Shown here one piece after another: positions 35,771 to 44,973 of a stretch of DNA of 64,000 bases. This stretch comes from Streptomyces sp. WM4235 (GTDB lineage Bacteria > Actinomycetota > Actinomycetes > Streptomycetales > Streptomycetaceae), in assembly GCF_001279725.1 (NCBI RefSeq), contig NZ_LGDE01000035.1, positions 62,001 through 126,000 on the forward strand, read 5' to 3'. The position numbers were made by a program, and so were the translations under genes. Every line of letters starts with the position of its first letter. Within the stretch, counting starts at the first letter, position 1. The notes beneath the pieces were generated by a model. The model made no database searches, was not told the origin of the DNA, and worked only from the letters and a program-made list of their open reading frames with translations.

Positions 35771-37030
35771 ATGAATGCCGAGACCGACGAGGCGGCCGGC
35801 CCGCGCCGGATCAACACCCGGGAAGCGGCGCGACTGCTCGGAGTGAAGCCCGCGACCGTGTACGCGTACGTCAGCCGCGGCCAGCTCGGCAGTCGCCGCG
35901 ACCCGGTCGGGCGCGGCAGCAGCTTCGACGCGGCCGAGGTGGAGGCGCTGGCCCGGCGGAGCCGGCGCGAGGCGGCGGGCCCCACCGGGAGCCATGCCGG
36001 CGAGCTGTCCGTTCGCACCTCGCTCACGCTCATCGAGCCCGACCGCTACTACTTCCGGGGCGTGGACGCCGTCGAGTTGGCCTCGCGGTACCGCTACGAG
36101 GAGGTGGCGGAGTGGCTGTGGACGGGGTCGCTGAAGCACGGCGCACGGTTCGTCGCTCCCCCGGAGCCGCTGGCCGCCGCCCGGCGTGCGGTGGCCGCCC
36201 TGCCCGAGCACGGCGGACCACTGGACCGGCTTCGGGTGGCCGTCGCCGCCGCCGCGGTGGCGGATCCCCTGCGGTTCGACCTGTCCGAGGAGGCCGTACT
36301 GGGCTCCGCGCGCTGTCTGATCCCGACGCTGGTCGGCGCCCTGCCCGAGCAGGGCGCCGCCCGGTGGGCCGGCGACACCCGGCTGGCCCGCCTGCTGTGG
36401 TCGCGGCTGACGGCGCTGGACCCCGACCCGGACGCGCTGTCCGTGCTGGACCTGGCCCTCGGTCTGCTGGTCGACCACGATCTGGCGGCCTCGACCCTGG
36501 CGGTAAGGGTGGCCGCGTCGGCGCGGGCCCATCCGTACGCGGCGGTCTCGGCCGGACTCGGCGCGCTCGAAGGCCCGCTGCACGGCGCCGCCGGCCGGCT
36601 CGCCCACCGGATGCTGGTCGAGGTCCTGGAGCGGGGCGGGGCGGCTCCGGTCGTGTCGGAGTATCTGCGAGCGGGGCGCCGGGTGCCGGGCCTGGGGCAT
36701 CGGCTGTACCGCGGCGAGGATCCTCGTGCCACGGCCCTGTTCGCCCGGCTGGAGGCCCTGGACCAGGCCGGCCCGGCGCTGGGCGCGGCCCGCGACGTGG
36801 CCTCGGTGATGGCCCGGCACGGCGGCGGGCTGCACGCCAACGTGGACCTGGCCCTGGCGGTGCTGACCGTGTCCTGCGCGATGCCCGCCGAGGCCGGGGA
36901 GACGGTGTTCGCGGTGGCCCGGACGGCGGGGTGGATCGCGCACGCGCTGGAGGAGTACCAGGAACGGCCGCTGAGGATGCGGCCGAGCGGGCACTACGAG
37001 GGCCCCCGCCCGCCGCGGCCGATGCCGTGA
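35771..37030 (+). CDS. Helix-turn-helix domain fused to a citrate synthase
   Basis: A 419-aa protein from ATG 35771 (GTAGGGTGTGCGTC upstream). Residues 12-60 form an excisionase/MerR-like HTH: INTREAARLLGVKPATVYAYVSRGQLGSRRDPVGRGSSFDAAEVEAL. The citrate synthase domain (about 80-415) keeps EGPLHGAAGRLAHRML, GLGHRLYRGEDPRATAL and LHANVDLALAVLT, though the first catalytic region is AAGR where the partner has GAPSR. It could be an enzyme that regulates its own locus, or a regulator that uses a citrate synthase fold as sensor. The divergent neighbour is an ordinary citrate synthase. Confidence 0.88.
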   Translation: MNAETDEAAGPRRINTREAARLLGVKPATVYAYVSRGQLGSRRDPVGRGSSFDAAEVEALARRSRREAAGPTGSHAGELSVRTSLTLIEPDRYYFRGVDAVELASRYRYEEVAEWLWTGSLKHGARFVAPPEPLAAARRAVAALPEHGGPLDRLRVAVAAAAVADPLRFDLSEEAVLGSARCLIPTLVGALPEQGAARWAGDTRLARLLWSRLTALDPDPDALSVLDLALGLLVDHDLAASTLAVRVAASARAHPYAAVSAGLGALEGPLHGAAGRLAHRMLVEVLERGGAAPVVSEYLRAGRRVPGLGHRLYRGEDPRATALFARLEALDQAGPALGAARDVASVMARHGGGLHANVDLALAVLTVSCAMPAEAGETVFAVARTAGWIAHALEEYQERPLRMRPSGHYEGPRPPRPMP

Positions 37031-37366
37031 CGGGCGGGGAGCACCGGGACGGGAACCGGACCGCGCAGGAGCGCGCGTAGGCCTCGAACTCGCCGCTCCG
37101 CTCGGCGGGACGATCGGGGCCCCGCCTCGGGGCAGGCTCGTGTGGGCAGGTGTCGGCCGCGTCCTGCTGGAGTCGGATCCCGCTGCCGGCCGGGACGGTC
37201 TCGCCCGGCCGGACGTTCGCCTCGTCGTAGACGTGAGTTGCCGAGCCTTGCCGAGTCGTCTACTGCTCTGACCGCACTCTTGTGCCTTCATCGCTCGCGC
37301 AAGCCGGGCACAAATGACGCAAGGGGGAATTCCGCTTACGCCGAAGCCGACCTACGGTTGCTGGTC
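37031..37366. other. 336-bp intergenic region, hairpins and kinase promoter
   Basis: Contains two hairpins that may terminate the fusion gene: CGCCG...CGGCG at 37091-37107 and GCCCCG/CGGGGC at 37119-37133. The right part is less GC-rich (CACAAATGACGCAAGGGGG) and probably holds the kinase promoter. No supported gene. Confidence 0.5.
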
Positions 37367-38983
37367 ATGCGGTTCCCCCACATGAGCGCTCGGCGCCTCG
37401 GGCTGCCCAGAAGGGCCGTCTCCCAGATCCTGCTGACCCAGCTCGCCATCGCGGCCGGCGTGGCGGTCCTGGCCACCGGCCTCTTCCTGGCGCCGCTCGG
37501 AGCGCAACTGGACGACCAGGCCATGCGGCGCGCCCTGGCCATCGCCCAGAGCGCCGCCGCCGACCCCTCGCTGGCCGCCGACCTCCTCGACTCGGGCCCG
37601 GATGGCGACGGCCCCGTGCAGTCCGCCGCCGAGCGGATCCGCAGTGCCACCGGCGCCGAGTACGTGGTCGTCGTCGACCTCCGGGGCATCCGGCGCTCCC
37701 ACCCCGACCCGAGCCGCATCGGCCTGCCCGTCTCCACCGACCCCGGCAACGCCTTGGCGGGCCGCGAGGTCATGGAGATCGACGACGGCACCCTGGGCCG
37801 CTCCGCCCGCGGCAAGGTCCCGCTCCTGGCCGCCGACGGGGAGATCGTCGGCGCGGTCTCCGTCGGCATCGCCTACGACAGCGTCCGCGAGCGACTGCTG
37901 GGAGCCATCCCCGGCCTGCTCGCCTACGCGGGCGGCGCCCTGGCCGCAGGCGCCCTCGCCGCCTACCTGCTCTCCCGCCGCATCCAGCGACAGACCCGCG
38001 ACCTGGCCTTCTCCGACATCGCCGGCCTCCTCTCGGAGCGCGAGGCGATGCTGCACTCCATCCGCGAAGGCGTGATCGCACTCGACCGACACGGACGGAT
38101 CCGGCTGGTCAACGACGAGGCCGCCCGACTGCTGGGCCTCGACCCCGCCGCATCGGGCACCGTCGCCGGACGCGCGCTGGACGAGGTACTCGGCGCGGGC
38201 CGTACCACCGACGTCCTCGCGGGCCGGATCGACGGACGGGACCTCCTCACCGTCCAGGGGCCCCGCGTCCTGGTCGCCAACCGGATGCCCACCGACGACG
38301 GCGGAGCCGTCGCCACGCTGCGGGACCGCACCGAACTGGAACACCTCGGACGCGAGCTGGACTCCACGCGCGGACTGATCGACGCCCTGCGCGCCCAGGA
38401 CCACGAACACGCGAACCGGCTCCACACCCTGCTCGGTCTCCTGGAGCTCGACCTGTACGAGGAGGCCGTGGAGTTCGTGACCGAGGTCGTCGGGGTGCAC
38501 CGCAGCACCGCCGAGCAGGTCACCGAGAAGGTCCGGGACCCCCTGCTGGCGGCCCTCCTGGTCGGCAAGACGACCGTGGCCGCGGAGCGTGGCGTCCCGC
38601 TCCGCCTGGCCCCCTCCACGCTGCTGCCCGACCGGGTGGTGGACCCCGGCGGCCTCGTCACCATCACGGGCAACCTGGTGGACAACGCCCTCGACGCGGC
38701 GGCCGGCTCGACCGCCCCGCTGGTCGAGGTCGAGCTGCGCGCCGAGGGACGTACGGCGATCCTCATGGTCCGGGACAGTGGCCCCGGCGTACCCGCCGAG
38801 CGCCGCGAGGAGATCTTCACCGAGGGCTGGTCGACGAAACAGCCCACGGCCCACCGCGAACGCGGACTGGGCCTCGCACTCGTTCGTCGCCTCGCGGAGC
38901 GGCAGGGCGGTACCGTCCGGGCCGGCGAGAGCGCGGACGGAGGGGCGGAATTCTCCGTCGTGCTCCCGGAGGCCCTGCGATGA
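37367..38983 (+). CDS. DcuS/CitA-type sensor histidine kinase
   Basis: A 538-aa protein. ATG 37367 is used, but no good ribosome site precedes it and ATG 37382 is possible. It has a membrane helix at about 20-42, an extracytoplasmic CitA-type sensor (about 43-178) and a second helix at about 180-202. A PAS domain (about 225-325) follows, with an SpoOB-type dimerisation helix carrying the phospho-histidine in AQDHEHANRLHTLLG (H346). The ATPase has NLVDNALDAA, DSGPGVP and GLGLALV. This class usually senses C4-dicarboxylates or citrate. It is coupled to the regulator by ATGA. Confidence 0.9.
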   Translation: MRFPHMSARRLGLPRRAVSQILLTQLAIAAGVAVLATGLFLAPLGAQLDDQAMRRALAIAQSAAADPSLAADLLDSGPDGDGPVQSAAERIRSATGAEYVVVVDLRGIRRSHPDPSRIGLPVSTDPGNALAGREVMEIDDGTLGRSARGKVPLLAADGEIVGAVSVGIAYDSVRERLLGAIPGLLAYAGGALAAGALAAYLLSRRIQRQTRDLAFSDIAGLLSEREAMLHSIREGVIALDRHGRIRLVNDEAARLLGLDPAASGTVAGRALDEVLGAGRTTDVLAGRIDGRDLLTVQGPRVLVANRMPTDDGGAVATLRDRTELEHLGRELDSTRGLIDALRAQDHEHANRLHTLLGLLELDLYEEAVEFVTEVVGVHRSTAEQVTEKVRDPLLAALLVGKTTVAAERGVPLRLAPSTLLPDRVVDPGGLVTITGNLVDNALDAAAGSTAPLVEVELRAEGRTAILMVRDSGPGVPAERREEIFTEGWSTKQPTAHRERGLGLALVRRLAERQGGTVRAGESADGGAEFSVVLPEALR

Positions 38984-39687
38984 ACGAGTCCCCGGTTCAC
39001 GTATTGGTCGTCGACGACGACATGCGTGTTGCCCGGATCAACGCGGCGTACGTGGCGAAGGTTCCCGGATTCCGGGTGATCGCCCAAGCGCACTCGGCAG
39101 CGGAGGCGTTGGCGTTCCTGGACACCCATGACGTGGACCTGATCCTCCTGGACCACTACCTCCCCGACGAGAACGGCCTGGACCTGGTCCGGCGGCTGCG
39201 CCAACGGGGCCACCACACCGACGTCATCATGGTGACGGCCGCCCGCGACCTCGCCACCGTGCAGGCCGCCATGCGACTCGGCGCCCTCCAGTACATGGTG
39301 AAGCCGTTCGCCTTCGCCGGGCTGCGGGCCCGCCTGGAGGCGTACGGCGCCCTGCGGCGCACCCTGGAGACCGGAGGGGAGGCGGAACAGGCCGAAGTGG
39401 ACCGCATCTTCGGCGCCCTGGCCTCGGCCGGCACCCCGAACGACCTGCCCAAGGGCCACTCGCCGCCGACCGCCGACCTGGTCCGCCAGGTGCTGCGCAC
39501 GGCCGAGGGGCCGCTCTCCACCCAGCAGATCGCCGATCGCGCCGGCATCAGCCGTCAGACGGCCCAGCGCTACCTCAAGCTCCTGGACCGCACGGGGCGC
39601 GTCACCCTCGCCCTGCGCTACGGAGAGACGGGCCGCCCGGAACACCGTTACGCCTGGCGCCACTCCGATCCCGGCGCCGCGCACTGA
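38980..39687 (+). CDS. CitB/DcuR-type response regulator
   Basis: A 235-aa protein starting at ATG 38980 within the kinase stop (ATGA). Receiver domain 1-125: VLVVDDD, phospho-acceptor D58 in LLDHYLPDENG, conserved Lys in MVKPFAFAG. The C-terminal part (165-225) has an HTH, LSTQQIADRAGISRQTAQRYLKLLDRTGRV, as in CitB/DctR regulators. It presumably activates carboxylate uptake genes. The acetate-type symporter operon is convergent and ends 31 bp away, so it is a candidate target, though the promoter of that operon is 2 kb off. Confidence 0.9.
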   Translation: MNESPVHVLVVDDDMRVARINAAYVAKVPGFRVIAQAHSAAEALAFLDTHDVDLILLDHYLPDENGLDLVRRLRQRGHHTDVIMVTAARDLATVQAAMRLGALQYMVKPFAFAGLRARLEAYGALRRTLETGGEAEQAEVDRIFGALASAGTPNDLPKGHSPPTADLVRQVLRTAEGPLSTQQIADRAGISRQTAQRYLKLLDRTGRVTLALRYGETGRPEHRYAWRHSDPGAAH

Positions 39688-39718
39688 ACCGGGCGACCGC
39701 CACGATCGACCGGGTGGG

Positions 39719-41311
39719 TCACACCGCCCCGGCGCCCGTCAACGAACGGACCTCCGTCTCCGCGTGCTTGCGGATGTCCGGCTCCTCCGTCGAGGTGACC
39801 GTGCCGAGCCATCCCGCCAGGAAGCCCAGCGGAATCGAGATGATCCCCGGGTTCTGGAGCGGGAAGTACTGGAAGTCCACGCCAGGGAAGAGCGACTCCG
39901 GACTGCCGGACACCACGGGCGACAGCACCACCAGCAGTACCGCCGGCACCAGTCCCCCGTAAACGGACCAGACGGCCCCGCGGGTGGTGAACTCCCGCCA
40001 GAACAGCGAGTACAGCAGCACCGGCAGGTTCGCCGAGGCGGCCACCGCGAAGGCCAAGCCCACCAGGAAGGCCACGTTCAGGTTCTGCGCGATCAGTCCG
40101 AGGCCGATCGCCGCCGCGCCGATCCCGACCGCGGCGACCCGCGCCACCGCGACCTCGCTGCGCTGCTTGGCGTGCCGCCGCTTGAGCGAGGCGTACAGGT
40201 CGTGCGCCACGGAAGCCGAGGACGCCAGGGTGATCCCGGCGACCACCGCGAGGATCGTCGCGAAGGCGATGGCCGCCACGAAGGCGAACAGGACCGCGCC
40301 CCCGGTGCTCTCGGCGCCGCCTCCCAGGAATGCCGCCAGCAGCGGAACCGCCGTGTTCCCCGAGGCGTTGGACGCCCGCACCTGCTCGGGACCGAGCAGG
40401 GCGGCCGCCCCGAAGCCGAGCACGATGGTCATCAGGTAGAAGCCGCCGATCAGGCCGATCGCCCAGACCACCGACCGCCGGGCCGCACGCGCCGTCGGCA
40501 CCGTGTAGAAGCGCGACAGGATGTGCGGCAGCCCGGCCGTGCCCAGGACCAGGGCGAGGCCGAGGCTCATGAAGTCGAAACGGGCGGCCCAGTCTCCTCC
40601 GTACTTGAGGCCGGGGTTCAGGAACTTGGCCCCGTGGCCGCTGCGTTCGGCGGCGGTGGCCAGCAACTGGTCGAAGTTCCCGTGGAAGCGCAGCAGCACC
40701 AGGACGGTCAGCGTCACGGCGCCGGCCATGAGCAGTACGGCCTTCACGATCTGGATCCAGGTGGTGGCCCGCATCCCCCCGAAGGACACGTAGACCACCA
40801 TCAACGCGCCGACGCCGACCACGGTCAACGTCCGTGCGCCGGCGCTCGAGTTGCCCAGCAGCAGGCCCACCAGGCTGCCCGCGCCGACCATTTGCGCCAC
40901 GAGGTAGAGCACGGACACCACCACCGAGGAAGCCCCGGCCGCGATCCGGACGGGCCGCTCGCTCATCCGGGCGGCGACCACGTCGGCGAGAGTGAACCGG
41001 CCGCAGTTGCGGACCAGTTCGGCGACGAGGAAGAGTACGACCAGCCAGGCCACGAGGAAGCCGACCGAGTACAGCAGACCGTCGTAGCCGAAGAGGGCGA
41101 TCAGTCCGGAGATGCCGAGGAAGGAGGCCGCGGACATGTAGTCGCCCGCGATGGCGAATCCGTTCTCCATCGGGGAGAACAATCGCCCACCCGCGTAGAA
41201 CTCTTCGGCCGACCCGTGCCGGTTGCGACTGACCCAGGTGGTGATGCCCAGCGTGACCGCGATGAAGACGCTGAACAGGATCAGCGCGAGGGTCTGGTGT
41301 TCGGTGGTCAC
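39719..41311 (-). CDS. Sodium:solute symporter, ActP-like (acetate/monocarboxylate)
   Basis: A 530-aa integral membrane protein with about 13 hydrophobic segments, starting at GTG 41311 in a GTGA overlap with the DUF485 gene. SSS-family signatures include ENGFAIAGDYMSAASFLGISGLIALFGYDG, LGTAGLPHILSRFYTV and NLNVAFLVGLAFAVAASANLPVLLYSLFW, closest to ActP acetate permeases. The pairing with DUF485 is diagnostic for this subgroup. It should take up acetate or other short monocarboxylates by cation symport. It is convergent with the DcuS/CitA-type two-component genes. Confidence 0.9.
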   Translation of the reverse strand: MTTEHQTLALILFSVFIAVTLGITTWVSRNRHGSAEEFYAGGRLFSPMENGFAIAGDYMSAASFLGISGLIALFGYDGLLYSVGFLVAWLVVLFLVAELVRNCGRFTLADVVAARMSERPVRIAAGASSVVVSVLYLVAQMVGAGSLVGLLLGNSSAGARTLTVVGVGALMVVYVSFGGMRATTWIQIVKAVLLMAGAVTLTVLVLLRFHGNFDQLLATAAERSGHGAKFLNPGLKYGGDWAARFDFMSLGLALVLGTAGLPHILSRFYTVPTARAARRSVVWAIGLIGGFYLMTIVLGFGAAALLGPEQVRASNASGNTAVPLLAAFLGGGAESTGGAVLFAFVAAIAFATILAVVAGITLASSASVAHDLYASLKRRHAKQRSEVAVARVAAVGIGAAAIGLGLIAQNLNVAFLVGLAFAVAASANLPVLLYSLFWREFTTRGAVWSVYGGLVPAVLLVVLSPVVSGSPESLFPGVDFQYFPLQNPGIISIPLGFLAGWLGTVTSTEEPDIRKHAETEVRSLTGAGAV

Positions 41312-41799
41312 CGGCCCGCCTCCCAGGTCCGGATGCGCTCCTGGTCCCGCTCCTGCTCGAAGACGGTCCAGCGCAGGTCGAGCGCGGCCCGGTCGCGGCG
41401 CAGCCGCGCGTGCCGCGCGTACGCCCAGGTGAGGAGGAACGTGCTCAGGAACTGGCCCAGTCCCGCCAGCAGGGCCACGTTGATCGATCCCACCACCGGC
41501 CGGGCCATGATGCCCGGCGCCGCGGTCGCCGCGACCACGTAGGCGACGTACCAGAGGAAGAAGCCGGCGGTCGCGGGTACGACGAACCTCCGGTAGCGGC
41601 TGCGTACCTCCTGGAAGGCGGCGCTTCGCTGCACTTCCAGGTAGATGTCCGAGGCCCCGGTTGCGGGCCGGTCGCCGGCGACCGGGCGCGGAGGGACCGT
41701 TTCCGCTACCTCGCCCTCCCCCCAGCCGACCGCCAACGCGTCGTACCAGGGGTCGTCGAGCCGGATCGTTCCGGCATCACGACCTTCGTGCTTCTCCAC
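41308..41799 (-). CDS. DUF485 membrane protein (symporter partner)
   Basis: A 163-aa protein from GTG 41799 with AAGGAGAGTTCG. The N-terminal 50 residues are polar. The DUF485 core follows (about 58-145): FQEVRSRYRRFVVPATAGFFLWYVAYVV, and a second helix GLGQFLSTFLLTWAYARHA. It is longer at the N-terminus than minimal DUF485 proteins (about 100 aa). The family is always found just before ActP-like symporters and probably forms part of the transporter. Confidence 0.88.
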   Translation of the reverse strand: MEKHEGRDAGTIRLDDPWYDALAVGWGEGEVAETVPPRPVAGDRPATGASDIYLEVQRSAAFQEVRSRYRRFVVPATAGFFLWYVAYVVAATAAPGIMARPVVGSINVALLAGLGQFLSTFLLTWAYARHARLRRDRAALDLRWTVFEQERDQERIRTWEAGR

Positions 41800-41882
41800 C
41801 GAACTCTCCTTGTCCGCCGCCGCATTGGCCGCGTGGTGACAAGGATGGGTGGAATCGATGTTTTCCGGACTGATGTACCGGT

Positions 41883-41916
41883 GCTCTTCACTCCATCAGG
41901 TGATGAAGTGAAGAGC
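41883..41916. terminator. 34-bp inverted repeat downstream of parE
   Basis: GCTCTTCACT and AGTGAAGAGC are perfect arms, with CATCA/TGATG continuing the stem inward past one mismatch and a GG turn. It lies 41 bp past the parE stop and 84 bp before the DUF485 start. It could end the parE transcript or be an operator for the symporter operon; there is no U-tract. Confidence 0.6.
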
Positions 41917-41957
41917 ATTGGTGTGTAAGGGCGTTCAGCGAGTGGACGCCGGCCGGG

Positions 41958-44078
41958 TCAGGCGTCGATGCGCGAGCGGTCCAGGGTCGCGGCGGAGCTG
42001 GTGATGAACTCCTTGCGCGGGGCCACCTCGTTGCCCATGAGCAGATCGAAGACCGACTCGGCCGAGTCGAGGTCCCCGATGTTGATCCGGCGCAGCGTGC
42101 GGAACCGGGGGTCCATGGTGGTCTCCGCGAGCTGATCGGCGTCCATCTCGCCGAGACCCTTGTAGCGCTGGATGGCGTCCTTGTAGCGGATGTTCTTGCG
42201 CTGGTACTCCAGCAGCGTCTGACGCAGCTCGTTGTCCGAGTACGTGTAGACGTACTTGTCCTGGCCCTTCTTCGGCTGGACGAGCTCGATCCGGTGCAGC
42301 GGCGGCACGGCCGCGAAGACCCGGCCCGCCTCGACCATCGGGCGCATGTACCGCTGGAAGAGCGTGAGCAGCAGGCAGCGGATGTGCGCGCCGTCGACAT
42401 CGGCGTCGACGAGCAGGACGATCTTGCCGTAGCGGGCGGCGTCGAGATCGAAGGTCCGGCCCGAGCCGGCTCCTATGACCTGGATGATCGCGCCGCACTC
42501 GGCGTTCTTGAGCATGTCCGAGACCGAGGACTTCTGGACGTTGAGGATCTTGCCGCGGATCGGCAGCAGCGCCTGGAACTCGGAGTTCCGGGCGAGCTTG
42601 GCCGTGCCGAGCGCCGAGTCCCCCTCGACGATGAACAGCTCGCTGCGGTCCACGTCGTCGCTGCGGCAGTCGGCCAGCTTCGCCGGCAGCGAGGAGGACT
42701 CCAGGGCCGTCTTGCGACGCTGCGCCTCCTTGTGCTGACGTGCGGCGATCCTGGTCCGGGCGGCCGCGACGATCTTCTCCATCACGGAACGCGCCTGCTG
42801 CTTGTCGTCCCGCTTCGTCGAGGTCAGGAACGCCTTGAGCTCCTTCGCGACCACGGCGGCGACGATCCGGGTGGCCGCGGAGGTGCCCAGCACCTCCTTG
42901 GTCTGGCCCTCGAACTGCGGCTCGGCGAGGCGGACGGTGACGACGGCCGTCATGCCCTCCATCGCGTCGTCCTTGACCACGTCGTCCTCGGCCACGCGCA
43001 GCAGCTTCGCCGAGCGCAGCACCTCGTTGACGGTCTTGGCGATCGAGCGCTCGAAGCCGGACACGTGGGTGCCGCCCTTGGGGGTGGCGATGATGTTCAC
43101 GAACGACTTGACGTTGGTCTCGTACCCGGTGCCCCAGCGCAGGGCGATGTCCACGCCCAGCTCGCGGGTGACCTCGGTGGGGGTCATGTGGCCGCGGTCG
43201 TCCAGGACCGGCACGGTCTCCTTGAAGGTGCCCGTCCCGCTCAGGCGCAGCACGTCGCAGACGGCCTTGTCCTGGGCCAGGTACTCGCAGAACTCGCTGA
43301 TGCCCCCGTCGAAGCGGAAGGTCTCCTCGGTCTTCCCGGCGCCGTCGATGCCGCGCTCGTCGCGGACCACGAGGGTCAGGCCGGGTACCAGGAAGGCGGT
43401 CTGGCGGGCGCGCTGGTAGAGCGTCTCCAGGTTGAGCTTGGCGTCCTTGAGGAAGATCTGCCGGTCGGCCCAGTAGCGGACCCGGGTGCCGGTCTTGCCC
43501 TTGGCGATCCGCTTGACCTTGCGCAGCCCGTTGGCGGGGTCGAAGGGGCTGTCGGGCCCCTGCTCCGTGAACATCCCGGGGACGCCGCGACGGAAGCTGA
43601 TGCCGTGCGTGGAGCTGTTGCGGTCGACCTCGACGTCGAGGCGGGCGGAGAGGGCGTTGACCACGGAGGCGCCGACGCCGTGCAGGCCGCCGGAGGCCGC
43701 GTACGAGCCGCCTCCGAACTTGCCGCCGGCGTGCAGCTTGGTCATGACGACCTCGATGCCGGACAGGCCGGTCTTGGGCTCCACGTCCACGGGGATGCCG
43801 CGGCCGTTGTCCCGGACCTCGACGGAGGAGTCCTCGTGGAGGATCACCTCGATGTGGTCGCAGTAGCCACCCAGGGCCTCATCGACGGAATTGTCGATGA
43901 TCTCCCAGAGGCAGTGCATCAGGCCACGGCTGTCGGTGGACCCGATATACATCCCGGGGCGCTTGCGGACGGCCTCGAGGCCCTCGAGGACGAGCAGGTG
44001 CCGCGCGGTGTAGTTGGAACCGTCCCGGTCTGCTCCGGACAGCAGCGCGCTGGAAGGCACGGACGTGTCGGCGGTCAC
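41958..44078 (-). CDS. parE: DNA topoisomerase IV subunit B
   Basis: A 706-aa ATPase subunit from GTG 44078 (GAGGAGCGAACTGC upstream). GHKL ATPase motifs: WEIIDNSVDEALGG, DNGRGIPVD, GGLHGVGASVVNALS. TOPRIM motifs: FIVEGDSA and LLVDADVDGAHI. It ends YKGLGEMDADQLAETTMDP, as in GyrB/ParE. It works with ParC to decatenate chromosomes. The other subunit gene lies 11 kb away on the opposite strand, so they are not co-transcribed. Confidence 0.93.
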   Translation of the reverse strand: MTADTSVPSSALLSGADRDGSNYTARHLLVLEGLEAVRKRPGMYIGSTDSRGLMHCLWEIIDNSVDEALGGYCDHIEVILHEDSSVEVRDNGRGIPVDVEPKTGLSGIEVVMTKLHAGGKFGGGSYAASGGLHGVGASVVNALSARLDVEVDRNSSTHGISFRRGVPGMFTEQGPDSPFDPANGLRKVKRIAKGKTGTRVRYWADRQIFLKDAKLNLETLYQRARQTAFLVPGLTLVVRDERGIDGAGKTEETFRFDGGISEFCEYLAQDKAVCDVLRLSGTGTFKETVPVLDDRGHMTPTEVTRELGVDIALRWGTGYETNVKSFVNIIATPKGGTHVSGFERSIAKTVNEVLRSAKLLRVAEDDVVKDDAMEGMTAVVTVRLAEPQFEGQTKEVLGTSAATRIVAAVVAKELKAFLTSTKRDDKQQARSVMEKIVAAARTRIAARQHKEAQRRKTALESSSLPAKLADCRSDDVDRSELFIVEGDSALGTAKLARNSEFQALLPIRGKILNVQKSSVSDMLKNAECGAIIQVIGAGSGRTFDLDAARYGKIVLLVDADVDGAHIRCLLLTLFQRYMRPMVEAGRVFAAVPPLHRIELVQPKKGQDKYVYTYSDNELRQTLLEYQRKNIRYKDAIQRYKGLGEMDADQLAETTMDPRFRTLRRINIGDLDSAESVFDLLMGNEVAPRKEFITSSAATLDRSRIDA

Positions 44079-44523
44079 GCAGTTCGCTCCTCGCTGAATT
44101 TCTTTTCTGGCCCGGTCGGGCTCAGGGGTTCATCGGTTGCCGGTCAGAGGGTACCGAGGCCTGGTAGAGCCGATGCAACGCCACCCTCGTGGCTTCCACA
44201 GCGTAGTGCAGGCCCGCACGGGTGTTCGATCCCCCGTGGGGGTGAAGCAAACATCACGTTCCCTTCCAGGCATGAACCATTTAGTGTTCGGGCACGTCCT
44301 CATGAACAACCGGCACTCACGCCGGGGGGACTGAACTGCTACAAGCGAACGACTGACAACGCGAAACCGTAAAGCAACGCAATACGGCTCCTTCGCCGCC
44401 AACCGGCAGCAGCCGGCCAGCTTCGGAAGGAAGTTTCGAAAGAAAGCCGCGAACGGGAACGTTTTCGGCCTGGTTGGATGTTGACCCTGGTACGACAGCT
44501 CGTCGAGCTAGAGAAGAGGCGAC
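44079..44523. other. 445-bp divergent intergenic region (parE and zinc-ribbon gene promoters)
   Basis: No gene is supported. It holds the parE leader, with a CCCCC/GGGGG hairpin near 44230-44244. On the minus strand, TTGTTC and CACTAA about 17 bp apart (near 44283-44311) could be the parE promoter. TTGACC near 44480 and GAGCTAGAG about 20 bp on could serve the plus-strand gene. Confidence 0.4.
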
Positions 44524-44760
44524 GTGACTACTGTTCTGACACCCGCGACCCCGCTGACGGCCGCTGACCGATGCGACCGTTGCGGCGCCCAGGCATATCT
44601 GCGCGTCGTCCTGCTGAGCGGCGGTGAACTGCTCTTCTGCGCCCACCACGGGCGTAAGTTCGAGCCGGAACTCAAGAAGATCGCCGCGGAAATACAGGAT
44701 GAGACCGAGCGGCTCACGTCCGCTCCGGCTGCGAATGCCGCCGACACCGAGGACCGCTGA
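44524..44760 (+). CDS. Small zinc-ribbon-like protein (DUF7455-type)
   Basis: A 78-aa protein from GTG 44524 with GAGAAGAGGCGAC. CDRCGAQAYLRVVLLSGGELLFCAHHG holds a CxxC...CxxH arrangement that should bind one zinc, followed by a charged helix (EPELKKIAAEIQDETERL). Homologues are widespread in actinobacteria, often near sigma-factor or gyrase-type genes. Its function is unknown; RNA polymerase or nucleic-acid contact is a guess from the zinc ribbon. Confidence 0.85.
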   Translation: MTTVLTPATPLTAADRCDRCGAQAYLRVVLLSGGELLFCAHHGRKFEPELKKIAAEIQDETERLTSAPAANAADTEDR

Positions 44761-44792
44761 CACAGGCCTAGACCTCGCATCCGACGAGCAAG

Positions 44793-44809
44793 GACCGGCC
44801 AGGCCGGTC
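44793..44809 (+). terminator. Hairpin after the zinc-ribbon gene
   Basis: GACCGGCC and GGCCGGTC flank a single A, a perfect palindrome 32 bp past the stop. Confidence 0.6.
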
Positions 44810-44955
44810 GACGGACGACACCTCTGTGACCCAGGGGTGCCGCCCGTCCTCATGTCCGCCCCGCATGTCCGCCCCGCGTCCAAGTTCCACCCTCCGGCCG
44901 TCCCGGATCCGACGACCGGCCCCCCTACCCCCTTGTCGGGCCACACGGGGCCCGA

Positions 44956-44973
44956 GGAGCCCCTGGGGGCTCC
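44956..44973 (-). terminator. Hairpin directly after the protease stop
   Basis: GGAGCCCC and GGGGCTCC form an 8-bp stem with a 2-nt turn, adjacent to the protease stop on the minus strand. Confidence 0.55.
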
